Shown: positions 31,999 to 43,388, numbered from the stretch's first letter. The stretch: DNA of 64,000 nt from Adiantum capillus-veneris (GCA_014529385.2 CM043969.1:27537446-27601445), one strand, 5' to 3'. Notes: generated from the sequence alone by a model not told the origin. Numbers and translations: made by a program.

Positions 31999-33371
31999 AT
32001 GATGTATTTACAATTTATTGAGGTGCTACAAATGATTTATTGGGTTGATGGAGTAAGAGATTGTAGAATGGAAAGAGTGGAGAATAGAGTTGCACTTCCT
32101 CCAAAGAGGAAGGTTAGGAGGGAGGATGTGAAAGAGGAAGATTTGGGGTTTTCTCTACTATTGATCAAGAAACAACATGAAGTTGAAAATATAGGTGTGT
32201 GTGTCCTTGAGTCTCTCCAAGAGGGGCTATTTTTAGTTGTGTAGGAGTGGGATTATGCTACACTTAATTAGAGTAAGTGATTAGACCTAATTAAGTGTCC
32301 TTTGACCACTCATTGAATATTGGACATAAAAGGGACTATTTATTCACCAAAAATATCATTTTAGACCGTGAAGGCTCCATAGGGGTGCATAATGTAGGTG
32401 GGCCCCACCATGAGGTCCTACGGGTGGCTCCTGCGGGGTATCTCAACTTGTCTGTCTTGGCATTTAGAAAGCATCTTTAGGTTAGTCCCATCACATGCAA
32501 ATGACCTTGAACACTCATTGCTCTTCTAGAAGATGAGTAGGGGAAAAATAAGATCTCACTCTCTTGATTTACTTGATTTACAGTTCCCTTTTGCTGCGAA
32601 TCTGACAGATTTACACTATTTTGACCATAACGTTTTACCTGTAGCTCGGAATGACATGCTTCAAAAGGCAAAATTGACCTTCTCAACATGTTTGATATGA
32701 ATTTGGACTATTCTTCACGCCCATGCACCAAGGAATTCGGTTTGGAAGGTCCACACTAGGCTAGGGAACCTTTTGCTTCAAAGTCTTCTTGTATGGGCCC
32801 TTTGCTTGTATGCATCCAAGGGGAATCATGCTTTTTCAAAAGGCTATGATGCTTAAACAAATAGAAGAGGGCCCAATATTATTTGCTTATGAAAAGAATA
32901 TACAATTGGATTCTTTTTGAAAGGAGAGAAACTATATGTATATTCTTAAGAGATATTGGGCCACCTATGTAGGGGGCATAGAAGACTTGTAGAGAGGGAC
33001 CATAATCTTTGGTAAAGACAAGTGGAGAGTTGATTTCCATGGGAATTTATCTATAAGGGGTGGAAGATGGATATATTATTTTTCTACTACTAATTCACAA
33101 GAGGTAAGAAAGTTTGGGGGTATATAGTTGGTTATTGTATGCTTATTCTATTTACAAAGCAAAAAAGAAAAGGGTGGTAATATAAATATATGACTAAGGT
33201 GACATTTTTGGGAAGAGTATAATGTATGTGTCGCCACAAAGGTTAAACGAAGAGGGGGAATTTACTCTAGATAACTTAATAGCATAGAAAAATATATACA
33301 CATATGAGGAAGAGGACGTTGAGTAGGCTGACAAATGTTGCAAAAAGATGGTTACCATTTTATGCCACTCA
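31996..33371 (-). repeat. G2 LTR C (truncated LTR, 1376 bp)
   Basis: Corresponds to the part of LTR A from 22370 to its end and stops exactly at the LTR terminus GCCACTCA (33371). Its TATA box is changed to CTAAAAATAG on the minus strand (32227-32236). Confidence 0.9.
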
Positions 33372-35660
33372 CCGCCTTCTCCAACAAGCCAAGATGCATG
33401 AATGATCTCTGACAAATTGGTACTAGGAATTTGAGGTTTTTCCCAAGGACTCATAGATATCTGTATTCCACCCAAAAAAAACTTTGAATTAGTGAAACAG
33501 AAAAATAAACAAGGTCGTGGTGAGGCTCATGATTGTATCATACTTCATTGTGTAAGCTACCCCGGTGAGATATCCTTGTCTCCCACCACTTGAACCATTT
33601 CTCCAGTGACTTGATATTCTCACTTGCAACATTATCTTCCCACGATCTTCTAATTGCTTCTACTTGCTTCATTTCCAAACCCATTGTCCTTGAATTGCGC
33701 CAAGTCTCACACATGTCTTTGTGGATACCAAACTTTTCTTTGGCTATATATTTTTTAGTATGTTTATGTAGACTTTTCTCCCAATGGAAGAAAAGGACCT
33801 TTTCCTTCCAATCATGACGTTATTTGGCCCTTCATTGAAAACTGTACGCACGGCAACCCAATTTTCTCCAGCCTCATTAGCCATAAATCCTTCAAAGTCT
33901 GCTGATGGATAACCTTCTTGAGCCAACACATTATTAAGAGATCTCCAAAATAGGACTTGTGTGTCTGTATCGTCCTCTTTGGTGTCACAAACCGCTATAA
34001 CCATTAATCCCTTCAAACTTAAAAAAATGACAAATCTTAGCTACAAAAAGTTTGCAAATGTGCAATAACAAAATGCTACAACACACCAAAAGACTACCTC
34101 ATATCATATACAGAGCATGACATAGTTGCCCAATCTATTTTGTGTGTGTGATCAAAATGTACCCAAGCAGCACTCAAATCTCCATTTTCTCCTCGATGCA
34201 TGCAATTGACAAGGTCTATACCAGACCTTGGACCTTTTGTTGACATCTTAAAGATGTAGCACTTATCATTTGGCCCACCTTGCCCAAGGAAACGACTTCC
34301 ATGAAAGTAAGGAAAGTGACATTTTTTCTTCAAAAGCATAATGTGGTCAAACCCATCCCCAACAATCAAATCTTGTTGTTTTTTCTCAGTAGCTACCATT
34401 ATCTTAAATCTGTCAAAAAAGGCATAAATCAAAATAACCCTATAGTACTGAAAAAACTAAATGTTAAATGTTTTACCTTTGATTTTGAACTAGTGGAATC
34501 ATTTCTTCCAATACATTTGAGAGCTCTGACTCCCCCATTTTTAGCTCATCTGAACCAACAATAGCGTCAACCAATAATTGTCTGGCAACAATCATCTGAA
34601 CTCTTCTTGGTCCACTGCTTCTATCCACCTTCAAGACAATTTCAACCATCTTCCATATTCTCTCTATTTGGCTCTTGACGTATCTGCTTGAACTTCATGT
34701 AAATGATGACCTACGTGAATCATCATTCTTGTAAGCTTCGGGTATGAGGGCAAAATGTAGTACTTACACTTTGCAAGAACAAGTACACTCACAGAAAACA
34801 AATTTTTTGCAATAATGACAAGTGATACGTAGGTTTTTGTGTTCACATAGAAGCCCTTTGCTGACTTGCTTATCTAGGTAACCATGAAAGAAGGATACAT
34901 TGAGCTTGGTGTTGTTCAAATAGTAGGGACAAAGAACTCTGTGACAAATTAATGACCCCAAGCAATAACTAAGCCTAACAATACAATTTATGGACATGTT
35001 AGTTTTATGTGGCCTAGTTCAAAAATGACCATCAAATTTTTGCTCCATCCCTTCCATCCTTTTACAACCTTGTTCAATGGGAGGTAGCTCAAAGGCATTG
35101 TCACCATCATAAACCTGTAGAAGCTCGGTCACCTGTTTGATTTTCTTGCTATTGTTGATCAGGTGTTGTAGTCTAAAACATGTTTTGCTACCTAAAATCC
35201 AAGGAATGATGGAGTTTTTTGTTAAATCATGAACGTCATCATCATTGGACTCCAATCTTTGTTGTTTGTCAAATGGCTCAGTTTCCTCTTGCATTGATGG
35301 ATTCTTTATCTCAAAATAATCTTCTTTTGCACATGGAAACTGACTATTGATGCTGGTTATGCCTGGTTTAGCACCAAAATCACTCTCCTCACTATCTGTA
35401 ATATGGAGCATATCACTAGAATGTTCAATAAAATACTCAGAAGAGAGAGAAGAGTCTAATAAAAAGTGCTCATTTCCATCAATATCCCACTCCGAAGAGG
35501 TTTCAATATACATTTTCTCCAACCGGATGTAAACTATTTCTTTCAAACATGTAAATTTGTAGTTTGGAGGAAGAAGACACTGTAGATAATATCTGTTGAG
35601 CAAGAGTTTGTTGTGTCGAAGCTCTACTTCCATAGCGTGTGTCTCTTTACAAGTGTCCAA
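33372..35660 (-). pseudogene. 5' half of the SWIM-type, transposase-like gene
   Basis: Minus-strand exon-like blocks: 35019-35660 (213 codons from ATG 35660), 34764-34997 (Cys-rich, CHYCKKFVFCECTCSCK), about 34670-34846 (HVGHHLHEVQADTSRAK), about 34490-34670 (MVEIVLKVDRSSGPRRVQMI, donor GTAAAA after it), 34094-34410 (KIMVATEKKQQDLIVGDGFD, acceptor TTGACAG, donor GTAGTC), and 33530-34016 (MVIAVCDTKEDDTDTQ, GFMANEAGENWVAV, then SFSFHWEKSLHKHTKKY in the next frame). It stops at SWLVGEGG at 33372 and resumes at 21672. The Asp-rich block and the C-terminal SWIM finger suggest a MULE-like DDE transposase or a domesticated relative. The exact family is unproved. Confidence 0.6.
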
Positions 35661-36559
35661 GAGAGAGTTACTCTATCCGTCCATCTCCATAGCAAGACAA
35701 AGGGACCAGTTGGTTTTCTAAACCTAATGAAAAGTTCTTGCAAAAATATAAAACATAATTTTCGTACTTAGAGAGCAGAAATTAGTGACTGCCAGATAAT
35801 AAATGCGACGGCTGCTCATTGTTGCTTTATAATTAATGCCGATGGCTGTAATTGTAATATAATATCCTCTCCTAGTTATTTTATAATTAAAGCAATCATA
35901 ATTAATTATTATCTCTTCATTCATAATGTAAGGTAGAAACTTTATTTTTACGAGGTAAAAGAAGCTCACAATCATTACTAAATAATTGAAGGTATTCTTT
36001 CTCTAAAAATTTGAACTCATAAAAAGGAACTGGGGACTGCAAAGTTCAGAGAGTTCCTTAATAAAAAGGGACTGGGGACTACGGAGTTTGGAGATGGTGG
36101 TCATCAGATCATCAGATTATCAGATAGTTTTTCTTAAGATTGTAGGTATTATTAGAAAAATCCCTTAAATTTGAAGGTGGATTAAGTTTTTTTCAATAAG
36201 GGGTTTATCTCATTATGGTGGTTATTTTTCTGCTACGGGGTGGCTCCCCTTGCTAGCTAATGTATCTGATCTCTTTATGTCTCCTTTTTGAGCTCCTTAT
36301 GTCTTTATGATTCCCTTGTTCGAATGATGAGCAGGTCTGGATATCTTGTAATTTTTTGATTGATAATATAATCTTACTCAGTTCTGTGAGTTCTGCTAAA
36401 AAAACAAATTTTTTTTTTTTTCAATAAACCTAAGTTACACAAAGTCAAAATTTGCACAAAACCTAAGTTGTTTTGAAGACCTAAGGTTTCAAAGTTTTGC
36501 AATTCATGGCAGGAGCTCTGCAATTCATGGCTGAAGTTTAGCAGGTAGAACTTTATCTG
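35661..36559. other. AT-rich spacer, no gene seen
   Basis: Upstream region of the SWIM-type gene. It holds two near copies of GGGACTGGGGACT (about 36028 and 36068) and a T run at 36410-36421. No supported gene. Confidence 0.6.
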
Positions 36560-36606
36560 CATTCCTCTCCTCCTCCATCTCTTCCTCCACTCCTCCACCC
36601 CACTCG

Positions 36607-36650
36607 CTGAGCACGCAATCCGTCCGCGCGCGGACGGATTGCGTGCTCAG
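36607..36650. repeat. Perfect 44-bp palindrome
   Basis: Each 22-base half reads CTGAGCACGCAATCCGTCCG followed by CG, centred at 36628/36629. With two mismatches the symmetry extends to about 36593-36664 (72 bp). It has no loop, so it can form a cruciform. Confidence 0.93.
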
Positions 36651-36664
36651 TGTGTGGGGTGGAG

Positions 36665-36943
36665 CACAAGAAGATTTAGAAAATTTATCATGTAGGAAAA
36701 TGGAGTCTTTTCCAGTGTTTTTCATACAATGAATAACATCATGAGCTTCTTCTTGAGAGGCACCGCATACCTAACTAGATACGATTGGGGGCAAGGGACC
36801 ACCAGCCCCTCCACCGGGCCGGCGGTCCCGTGCCCCCAATCGTACTTAGCTAGGTATGCGGTGCCTCCCTCACAGAAGCTCATGATGTTGAGGTAAGTCA
36901 CAATGTGGGAATTATTGTTAGAATTTGTACAAAAATTCTTGTG
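36665..36943. mobile_element. Hairpin MITE-like repeat, copy 2
   Basis: Homologous to 3894-4132. It starts CACAAGAAG and ends TTCTTGTG, with GAG on both outer sides (a possible 3-bp duplication). The central hairpin (36735-36889) has arms of about 75 bp: AACATCATGAGCTTCT, GAGGCACCGCATACCTA and ACGATTGGGGGCA pair with their complements on the right arm. This copy keeps both arms. Confidence 0.68.
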
Positions 36944-37106
36944 GAGGCGTGGAGGAAGAGATGGAGAAGGAGAGGAATGTGTTTTTTTAATTTTTGCTTA
37001 ATCGACTACTACAATCTGCACGCTGTCCGCACTCTGTTCGAGTACAAGCAGAAGCTTGCATGTTGTCCGAGTACAAGCAGGAGGTTGAGGGTTGTCTGAG
37101 TACAAT

Positions 37107-37144
37107 CACGCTATCCGTCTGCGTGCGCGTGGATGGACAGCGTG
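37107..37144. repeat. Imperfect 38-bp palindrome related to 36607-36650
   Basis: CACGCTATCCGTCTGCG pairs with CGCGTGGATGGACAGCGTG. Its half resembles the CACGCAATCCGTCCGCG half of the perfect palindrome 480 bp away. Confidence 0.7.
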
Positions 37145-37147
37145 CTC

Positions 37148-37390
37148 GTGTTCTGGGTTTGCTGCAGCGCATGCTGAATGTGCTCACCAAATAGTCATAT
37201 GTTCTGGGTTTGCTGCAGCATGTTCTAGGTTTGCTGCAGCGCATGCTGAATGTACATATTTTCTCACTTAGCATGCCCATTTTCTGGCTATGCTGCAGCG
37301 CATGGGTTTGTGCTCACCAAATACTCAAATGGTGAATGTGCTCATTCAGATTTGCTGCAGTGCATGCTGAATGTGCTCACCATATGCTGT
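37148..37390. repeat. Degenerate minisatellite
   Basis: Four to five imperfect units built on TTTGCTGCAGCGCATGCTGA followed by ATGTGCTCACCA. Just before it (37037-37103) a GTCCGAGTACAAGCAG unit repeats about three times. Confidence 0.75.
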
Positions 37391-37399
37391 CAAAGGAGG

Positions 37400-38228
37400 A
37401 TGCCTTCTTGGGCGCCATCATCTGCATGCATGCCTGCCCGAGTGTGAAGGATTGGCTTCTTGCTCCGAGACGTAGGGACAAGCAGTTATTGCATGTTCTC
37501 TGTAGTTGTTGGTGGTAATATGGGAATGGAATCAATTGGTTATTACTCAGGAGTTGGCGAGTTGTGCAGGGCAAGGAGGGATGGGGCCCAGGTGTATGCG
37601 GCTACTGTTGGCAATGGCAGCCAACATAGAGAGAAGAATGTGCTGTTTCTCAAAGCCAAAAAGGAGATCCAAAGATTAGGAAGGGATTTGAGTGTGACAT
37701 GCTTCTTAGGCACCTAATTTTTGAACCCATTTCATGTAGATGGTTAGAGCACGCTGATAGGCTGTTTGTATGCGAAATTTATGGTTCTCCCGAGTGATGT
37801 TTGACTTCTAATATAATTATGTGTTAGTGCATGGAGTTTTCATTCTTGGCAGGTGGTTATATTGAAGGGGATACATGGTGGAAATGAGTGTATAGAAAGG
37901 CCAAAGTATGCAAAGCAACTTGCTCAGCTCAAATCGGACCTAGGCATATTTTTCAAGTATGGATTTATCTAGAGTGCATATCATGCTCGTATAGACTTTG
38001 CATATAGTCCTAATTCATGAGCCCCTAGTAGCTAGAGCTCCATCCTCCCTCCATCCATCACAGTCACCATTCATTGAGCACCCCAAATTGAGTCCTAGCA
38101 TCAACTTATTAGATAGCTTTAGCTATAGTCTTTAAAATCACTTCAGCTTTTCCTTTTGATAGAGGAGATATCACAAATGTACACTAATTTGTCTCATAGG
38201 CCAAGTTTAGCCATTCAAAGATGTTCAT

Positions 38229-38232
<4 letters not shown>
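37400..38232. other. Spacer, no gene seen
   Basis: No recognisable coding sequence; a weak plus frame at 37460-37717 has no motif. Confidence 0.5.

Positions 38233-38305
<73 letters not shown>
38233..38305. repeat. (CT)36 microsatellite
   Basis: Perfect CT repeat. Confidence 0.95.
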
Positions 38306-38309
<4 letters not shown>

Positions 38310-38382
38310 CTAAAACTACAAATCTCTCTTCTTCTCGGAACGAGGTAACCGAACCCATTCCTACATCCTTGAGCCCATCCCG

Positions 38383-38763
38383 TTGAGTGCGATCCACACC
38401 ATTGCCTCCATTCGTCTTAGCTCCCATTCTCTATGCTGCGAGACAGGACGTTGGGGCACTGGCGAGGAGTGTCATCGACTTTGCACCTTATGCCCTCGTC
38501 AAGTGCGAGAGAGTGAGTACCACACACTACTTGAGTGCTCAGCTTTTGACCACATTAGGTCCTCTTTTCCCCATATATTCAGCCATGAGCTCTCCCTACA
38601 TACCTTCCTCTCACAACCACGATGTGGACTCTCTATTGCGACGCTCATTTCAGCCATTTTTGAGCATCGAGAGTCACTTATGAACTCCACTCACACCACG
38701 TGACATGTTCATTTGGTCCCATAGGTCATATTTGACCTCCCAGGACGATAATAGAACTATCTA

Positions 38764-38770
<7 letters not shown>
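38383..38770 (+). pseudogene. LINE reverse-transcriptase tail and 3' end
   Basis: The frame 38383-38703 reads RLCTLCPRQVRESEYHTLLE followed by CSAFDHIR: the CX2C...HX4C zinc motif found after the RT domain of plant LINE-type proteins. It stops at 38703 and is followed by a 3' end shared with 2760-2840 (TTGGTCCCAT, TGACCTCC, GGACGATAAT) and then (CTAT)n-(CT)n. The upstream RT is absent, as in 5'-truncated LINE copies. Confidence 0.65.
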
Positions 38771-38818
<48 letters not shown>

Positions 38819-39422
38819 TTGCAAGCCATGGCTAGATCTCTCCCTCCTATTGTGTTTTTTTTTGCAAGGCGACCCATCTCCACTTGGCTTCTCTCTTACA
38901 TCGTCCACAGTTTCCAACCACCCCTTGTGGTGTTCCTTGTCGAGACATGTGTAGATCCCGTGTGCATCTTCTTCCTCATGGTGTATCCTCATCACAATCC
39001 ACATAGGATCTGATCAATCATCACTCTCCATCACCTAGGAGACCTCTCTTGAGGCTAGGGATCAACATGCAAACATTTATCATGGAAACAATTTTGATAA
39101 ATATTGGGCAAACAGGCTTTTCCCAAATAGCTACCATGGAACCATGTTGAGGAAAAATCTATGTTGGTCAAAATGCATAGAAGGGTTATCCACAATATCA
39201 TGCTCATATTACTGGTTCCTAGAGCCTGAAGCCGGTCTATGAGACACATCAATATACATGTTTCTATGTATTTTTTGATTCCAATGTCTCGATCTAGGCA
39301 ACTAATGCCTCCAATGGATGCCCAAGTTTCTGAAGACTGCATGAAGTCAGACCTTGCTTGAGTGGTGAAGCTCTTGGAGGATCCATCCATGCGATAGAGC
39401 TAGGATGTGATTTCTATGGTGT
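38771..39422. other. Spacer with (CT)n, no gene seen
   Basis: (CT)24 at about 38766-38814, then unrecognised sequence up to the G3 LTR. The bases GTGT at 39419-39422 are the left flank of G3. Confidence 0.6.
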
Positions 39423-39601
39423 TGAAGGACGCAAAGCGGACCCTGAACCTCGACGGCCTCTAAAACACCGGGGGCCGAATGGCTCGCCTCGAGCCTGCCA
39501 CGGTAAAGCGAACAGGGGGCACCACCTAGCTTTGAGCGGCTAGGACACAAAGCCCACGATGATATGAACACCGCAAGCCTACAAACCGAGAGAGAGCAAA
39601 G

Positions 39602-39676
<75 letters not shown>

Positions 39677-41031
39677 ACTTTCAATTGATGAAAACAACCT
39701 CGGGGGTGTGAGGGTGAGTTATTTCTGCAATATTTACAAGGTGGCATGCTGTGGTGGTAGAGAGGTAGGGTGAGGAGATGGTGCAACCTATTTGGTGCGT
39801 TCTCTAGGGCGACTCAATGACTGTGAATACTCATTGCCAAGAGCGTGCATACATGTGTGCATCGACCATTGGAGTCGAGAGATGGGTGTGGTTCCCTTCG
39901 CATGATGCAATTTCCAAGGCAAACCCAACACACAAGACCCCCTCCCCGTGATGGTGATGGTGTCAATCCTTCCTACTACACTCTACCCAATGCTTGGTTC
40001 CACATAAGCTGCCCCCCCCTCCCCCCTGATAGTGACCTCTCAGTGCCAATTTATAGGTGTTGGTTGCTTGGATTATGGTAATCCCAGTGTGGTTAGGGTA
40101 ATCTTAATTGGGGAGACAAAGCAAGTGGTGGGCCCAGTGTGGTTGACCCTTCCTTTGTTTTGGGGAGGGTTATTACAAGATGGGAATCTCTAGGTGGGCC
40201 TTTGTCACCATCACCTAGAGAGAGGATATTTACAAAATGAAAATTTACAATGGCTTGGGTGAGAATTGAAGATAATGGTAAAATAACCTAAAAATAACTG
40301 GGATGGCGTCGTGGTTGCGTGTTGTCGACGAATGGCGTGCTGCCGGTGCGTTGGTGTCGAGCATACTTCTTTTCGGAGTCGGCCGGGGCATGCCTTCGGC
40401 GCATTTTCTGTTTTTGTTGTTGGCGGCGCGTGCTTTGGATCCTTCTTCTTTCGTTTGTTGATGTCGTAGCCTTTTTCTTCGTGTTGCGGTGGGGTGCGTA
40501 TATGCATGTGTGTATGTATTTTTGCATGAGATAGGTGTGTGTGTGTGTGTTTTGTATAGGCATGTGTGTGCGAGAACGTGCGTGGGAAGGGGGCTATATA
40601 TATATATATATAATGTATATATATAATTTTTTATATTTTTTCTTCTTCTGCGGAAGGCCGGCGACATCCTTCTTCTGCGCAAGGCGGAAAGGGAGGGGGG
40701 GGGGGGGGGGGGGGAGAATAGGGTGTGTGTGTGTGTGTGTGGGTGGGTGAGTGTGTGTGTGTGTATGTGTGTGTGTGTTGGCGTATTTTCTGCTGCCCGC
40801 GAGGGTGTGTGTGTGTGTGTATCGAATGCGGCGCCTAGCGCTTGGGGAGAGAGAGGGTGAGAGGGTGTGGGGATATGAGCTGCGGCACATAGCACTTGGG
40901 GAGAGAGAGACTGGGAGGGGGGTGTTGTGGGGTGTATGTGTGAGTGAGAGGGAGTGTGTGTGTGAGTGTGGGACTGCACCGCTGCCCGCGAGAGAGAGAG
41001 AGAGAGCTTTGGCCTGACCTGCCGGTATTCG

Positions 41032-41090
<59 letters not shown>

Positions 41091-41755
41091 CGGCGTGAGA
41101 GGGAGAGTGAGGGGAGAGGGGGGGGGAGAGGGGGTATGGATAAGAGATAGAGAGAGTGTGTGAGGGAGAGTGAGGGGGGGGGGGGGGTGTGTTGTCTTAC
41201 ATGCGAGCTTGAGGACGAAGGGAAACTAAGTCATGGGGGGGGTGTAAGGGAATATATCCGCGGGCTAAAGAGGGGGGGGAATGAGGCCGAGGGGGGGTGT
41301 GAATGAGCCGAAGGAGGGTGAGGCGAGCGGGTGGGGAAGAGGGAGGAGGGGTCGGGGGAGGGAATATTGGCGGGCCAAAGAGGGGGGGGGGGGGGGATGA
41401 GGGTAGAGGGTAATGGGTGAGGGGTGATTCGGGTAAGTGTAAGAGTGAAGGGGGGGGGTTTCTCACGCGGCTCACACCAAGGGAGCACGAGAGAGGGGTT
41501 GGAGTTTTCTTTTCTGAATTTCTGCTTGGCCGGGGAGGGTAAATTGGGGGGAGAGAGATATCAGGGAAGGGGGTATGTAGGGGAAAATGGGGGAAGAGAG
41601 TGCGAGGGTTTTTATGTGATGCCCGTAGGGCGGGAGGGGGGAAAAATAAGTTACGATGGGGGGTACTGAGAGTGGGGGGGGGGGGGGGGGGGGGGGGGGG
41701 GTGAAATGAGTTTTTTTTCCTTTTTTTTTCTTTGATTTCCGAAAGTCGGTTATCA
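39423..41755 (-). repeat. G3 3' LTR (2333 bp)
   Basis: Starts TGAAGGACGCAAAGCGG and ends AAAGTCGGTTATCA. It matches 53671-56066 except for length changes in simple repeats. It contains (GA)35 at 39605-39674, a (TA)n tract near 40600-40625 (candidate core promoter), (GT)n blocks, GA at 41036-41087, and a run of about 30 G at 41672-41701. Confidence 0.9.
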
Positions 41756-41775
41756 TTAGCCCTCTCTCTTTTGGC
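41756..41775 (-). promoter_or_regulatory. G3 polypurine tract
   Basis: Minus strand AAAAGAGAGAGGGCTAA directly before the LTR start TGATAACCG. Confidence 0.7.
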
Positions 41776-41784
41776 TAGAGGCAT

Positions 41785-43388
41785 TCATGCTTCTAGCCCT
41801 TCTTCAGTTTCTTCGGCTGTAGAGTTAGAGGGTTCTCCCTCTTCTGGAATGTCTAGCACGAATTTTGGGTCAAACCTAAGAAAATACCTCTTCAGTCTCC
41901 ATCCATTGACTCTAGTCTTATGAATTCTCCCATCTGCTTCCATCAGCTTATAGCTGCCGTTGTCGTAGTGCTTCTTGGTGATGAATGGCCCTTCCCATCT
42001 GAGTTGAAATTTCTTATCCTTCCTGGTATCAAATCTGTTGTCGTATCGCAGCACTAGCATGCCTTTTTCCAGTCCTTTCTCTTTAAGCCCTTGATTGAAA
42101 GTGAGTCGGCGTTGTTCTGCCTGTGTTGCATAGTGATTGATTGCTTCTTCCCTATCCAGTTGGAGTCTCTCTAGATCCAAGATGTGGTTTCTAAGGTTTA
42201 CGTTTGGACGTGGGTCTGGCTGGCCAAGACTTGTAAGCTGGCTATTTGTACCTCAATGGGTAGAATTGCCTCCTTCCCATAAACTAGATGGAAAGGGGTG
42301 AAACCTAGTGATGTTCGGAATGTTGTTCTGTAGGCCCAAAGAGCTACCATGAGATGTTTATCCCAATCTCCTGTATGGTTGTTCACATGTTTTGTGACGA
42401 TCTTGCAAATCATTCCATTTACCTTCTCTATCGGACCATTGCATTGTGGATAGTATGGTGTGGAATGACGACGTGTGATGCCTAACTTCTTCATCAATTC
42501 TCCTACCACATCACCTCTGAATCCTGGTCCCCTATCTGATATTATCTCAAGAGGAGTGCCAAAACGGCAAATGATATGCTCAAAAATGAACTTTGCCACC
42601 TCTTGGGCTGTAATGCGGGTGGTGGCCGTTGCTTCTGCCCATTGCGTCATGTAGTCTACACCCACTATGATGTATAGTTTACCTGATTGGACCCTTGGTA
42701 AGGGACCAATTGCATCTATTCCCCATTTCTCAAATGGACTATATGAAATGATAGGGGTTTGTGGCTCGTAGGTTAGCGTACGATCACTGGCCACTTGACA
42801 AGCCCTACATGTTTTACACCAATGGTGCACATCTCTGTTCAAACTAGGCCAAAAGTATCCTGCTTGTAGAATCTTCCTACTGGTGATATCTACAGCAAAA
42901 TGACCACCGCAGACGCCGTCATGGCAGCTTGAAATTACCTCTATGATTTCACTGGAGGTTGGCACCTGCCTGAGAATTTGATACTTGCCCTTATAATACA
43001 AGTGGTCGTCTATAAGGCGGTACCTAGTAGCCTTCCTTACGAGCCATTGTTTTTGGCCTTTAGTGTGTCCTGCTGAACATTCCCCTGTATTCAGAAAGCT
43101 GATGATATCAAGCATAGCGTCACTGCCTTGGAAGAGGGGTAGTTTTAATTTGATTGATCCTATGGAAACATCTTGTATTCTTTCTTTAGGTAGTGCATCT
43201 GCCTCTTGATTTTCTGCTCTGGGAATATGGAAGAGTTTTACTGCTTCAAAATTCTTCACAAGGTCCTTAACTTGGCGAAGTTGACCAAGTAAAACTTGAT
43301 TTTTGCACTCCAAGGTGCCATTTATCTGCCTTATCAAAAGCAAAGCGTCGCCGAACACATTCAAGCGCTGATTTTTTTTGAAATACAT
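41785..43388 (-). pseudogene. G3 integrase and end of archaeal-type RNase H
   Basis: Frame 42198-43388 starts in the second RNase H (RLNVFGDALLLIRQINGTLE) and encodes integrase with CHDGVCGGHF and CKTCRACQ, the DDE blocks IDAIGPLPR, SDRGPGFRGDV and NGPIEKVNGM, and YGKEAILPIEV. A frame change at about 42190 leads to the C-terminal tail 41785-42180 (LRYDNRFDTRKDKKFQLRWE, HKTRVNGWRLKRYF, acidic end). Catalytic residues are intact. This is the best integrase of the G1/G3 family here. Confidence 0.88.

Larger units (their letters stand above)
21673..33371 (-). mobile_element. G2: Tat-like gypsy array with three LTRs
   Basis: On the minus strand the order is LTR C (33371-31996, truncated), a 25-bp remnant of internal sequence, LTR B (31970-29895), PBS, pre-gag ORFs, gag, protease, RT, RNase H, archaeal-type RNase H, integrase, PPT, LTR A (23747-21673). 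A, B and C are nearly identical, so the array is young. The flanking bases (GGCGG and GGGGT on the minus strand) are not a clean target duplication, which fits formation by recombination between tandem copies. The array splits a SWIM-type gene whose halves are at 20482-21672 and 33372-35660. Confidence 0.9.
36560..36979. mobile_element. 420-bp foldback with 39-bp arms
   Basis: The arms 36560-36598 and 36941-36979 are inverted copies with 2 mismatches in 39 (CATTCCTCTCCTCCTCCATC at the left tip). Between them lie a palindrome (36607-36650) and the second hairpin repeat (36665-36943, overlapping the right arm by 3 bp). The nested inverted repeats make the whole block able to fold back on itself. 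Confidence 0.7.

Noticed and set aside
36607-36650. A rho-independent-type terminator or CRISPR repeat
   Set aside because: The context is a plant transposon region, the palindrome has no loop or T run, and there is no spacer array.
40245-40979. A 244-codon minus-strand ORF rich in Thr-His and Pro
   Set aside because: It is the G3 LTR (GT)n and poly-G region. The same stretch in the 5' LTR copy is interrupted differently.
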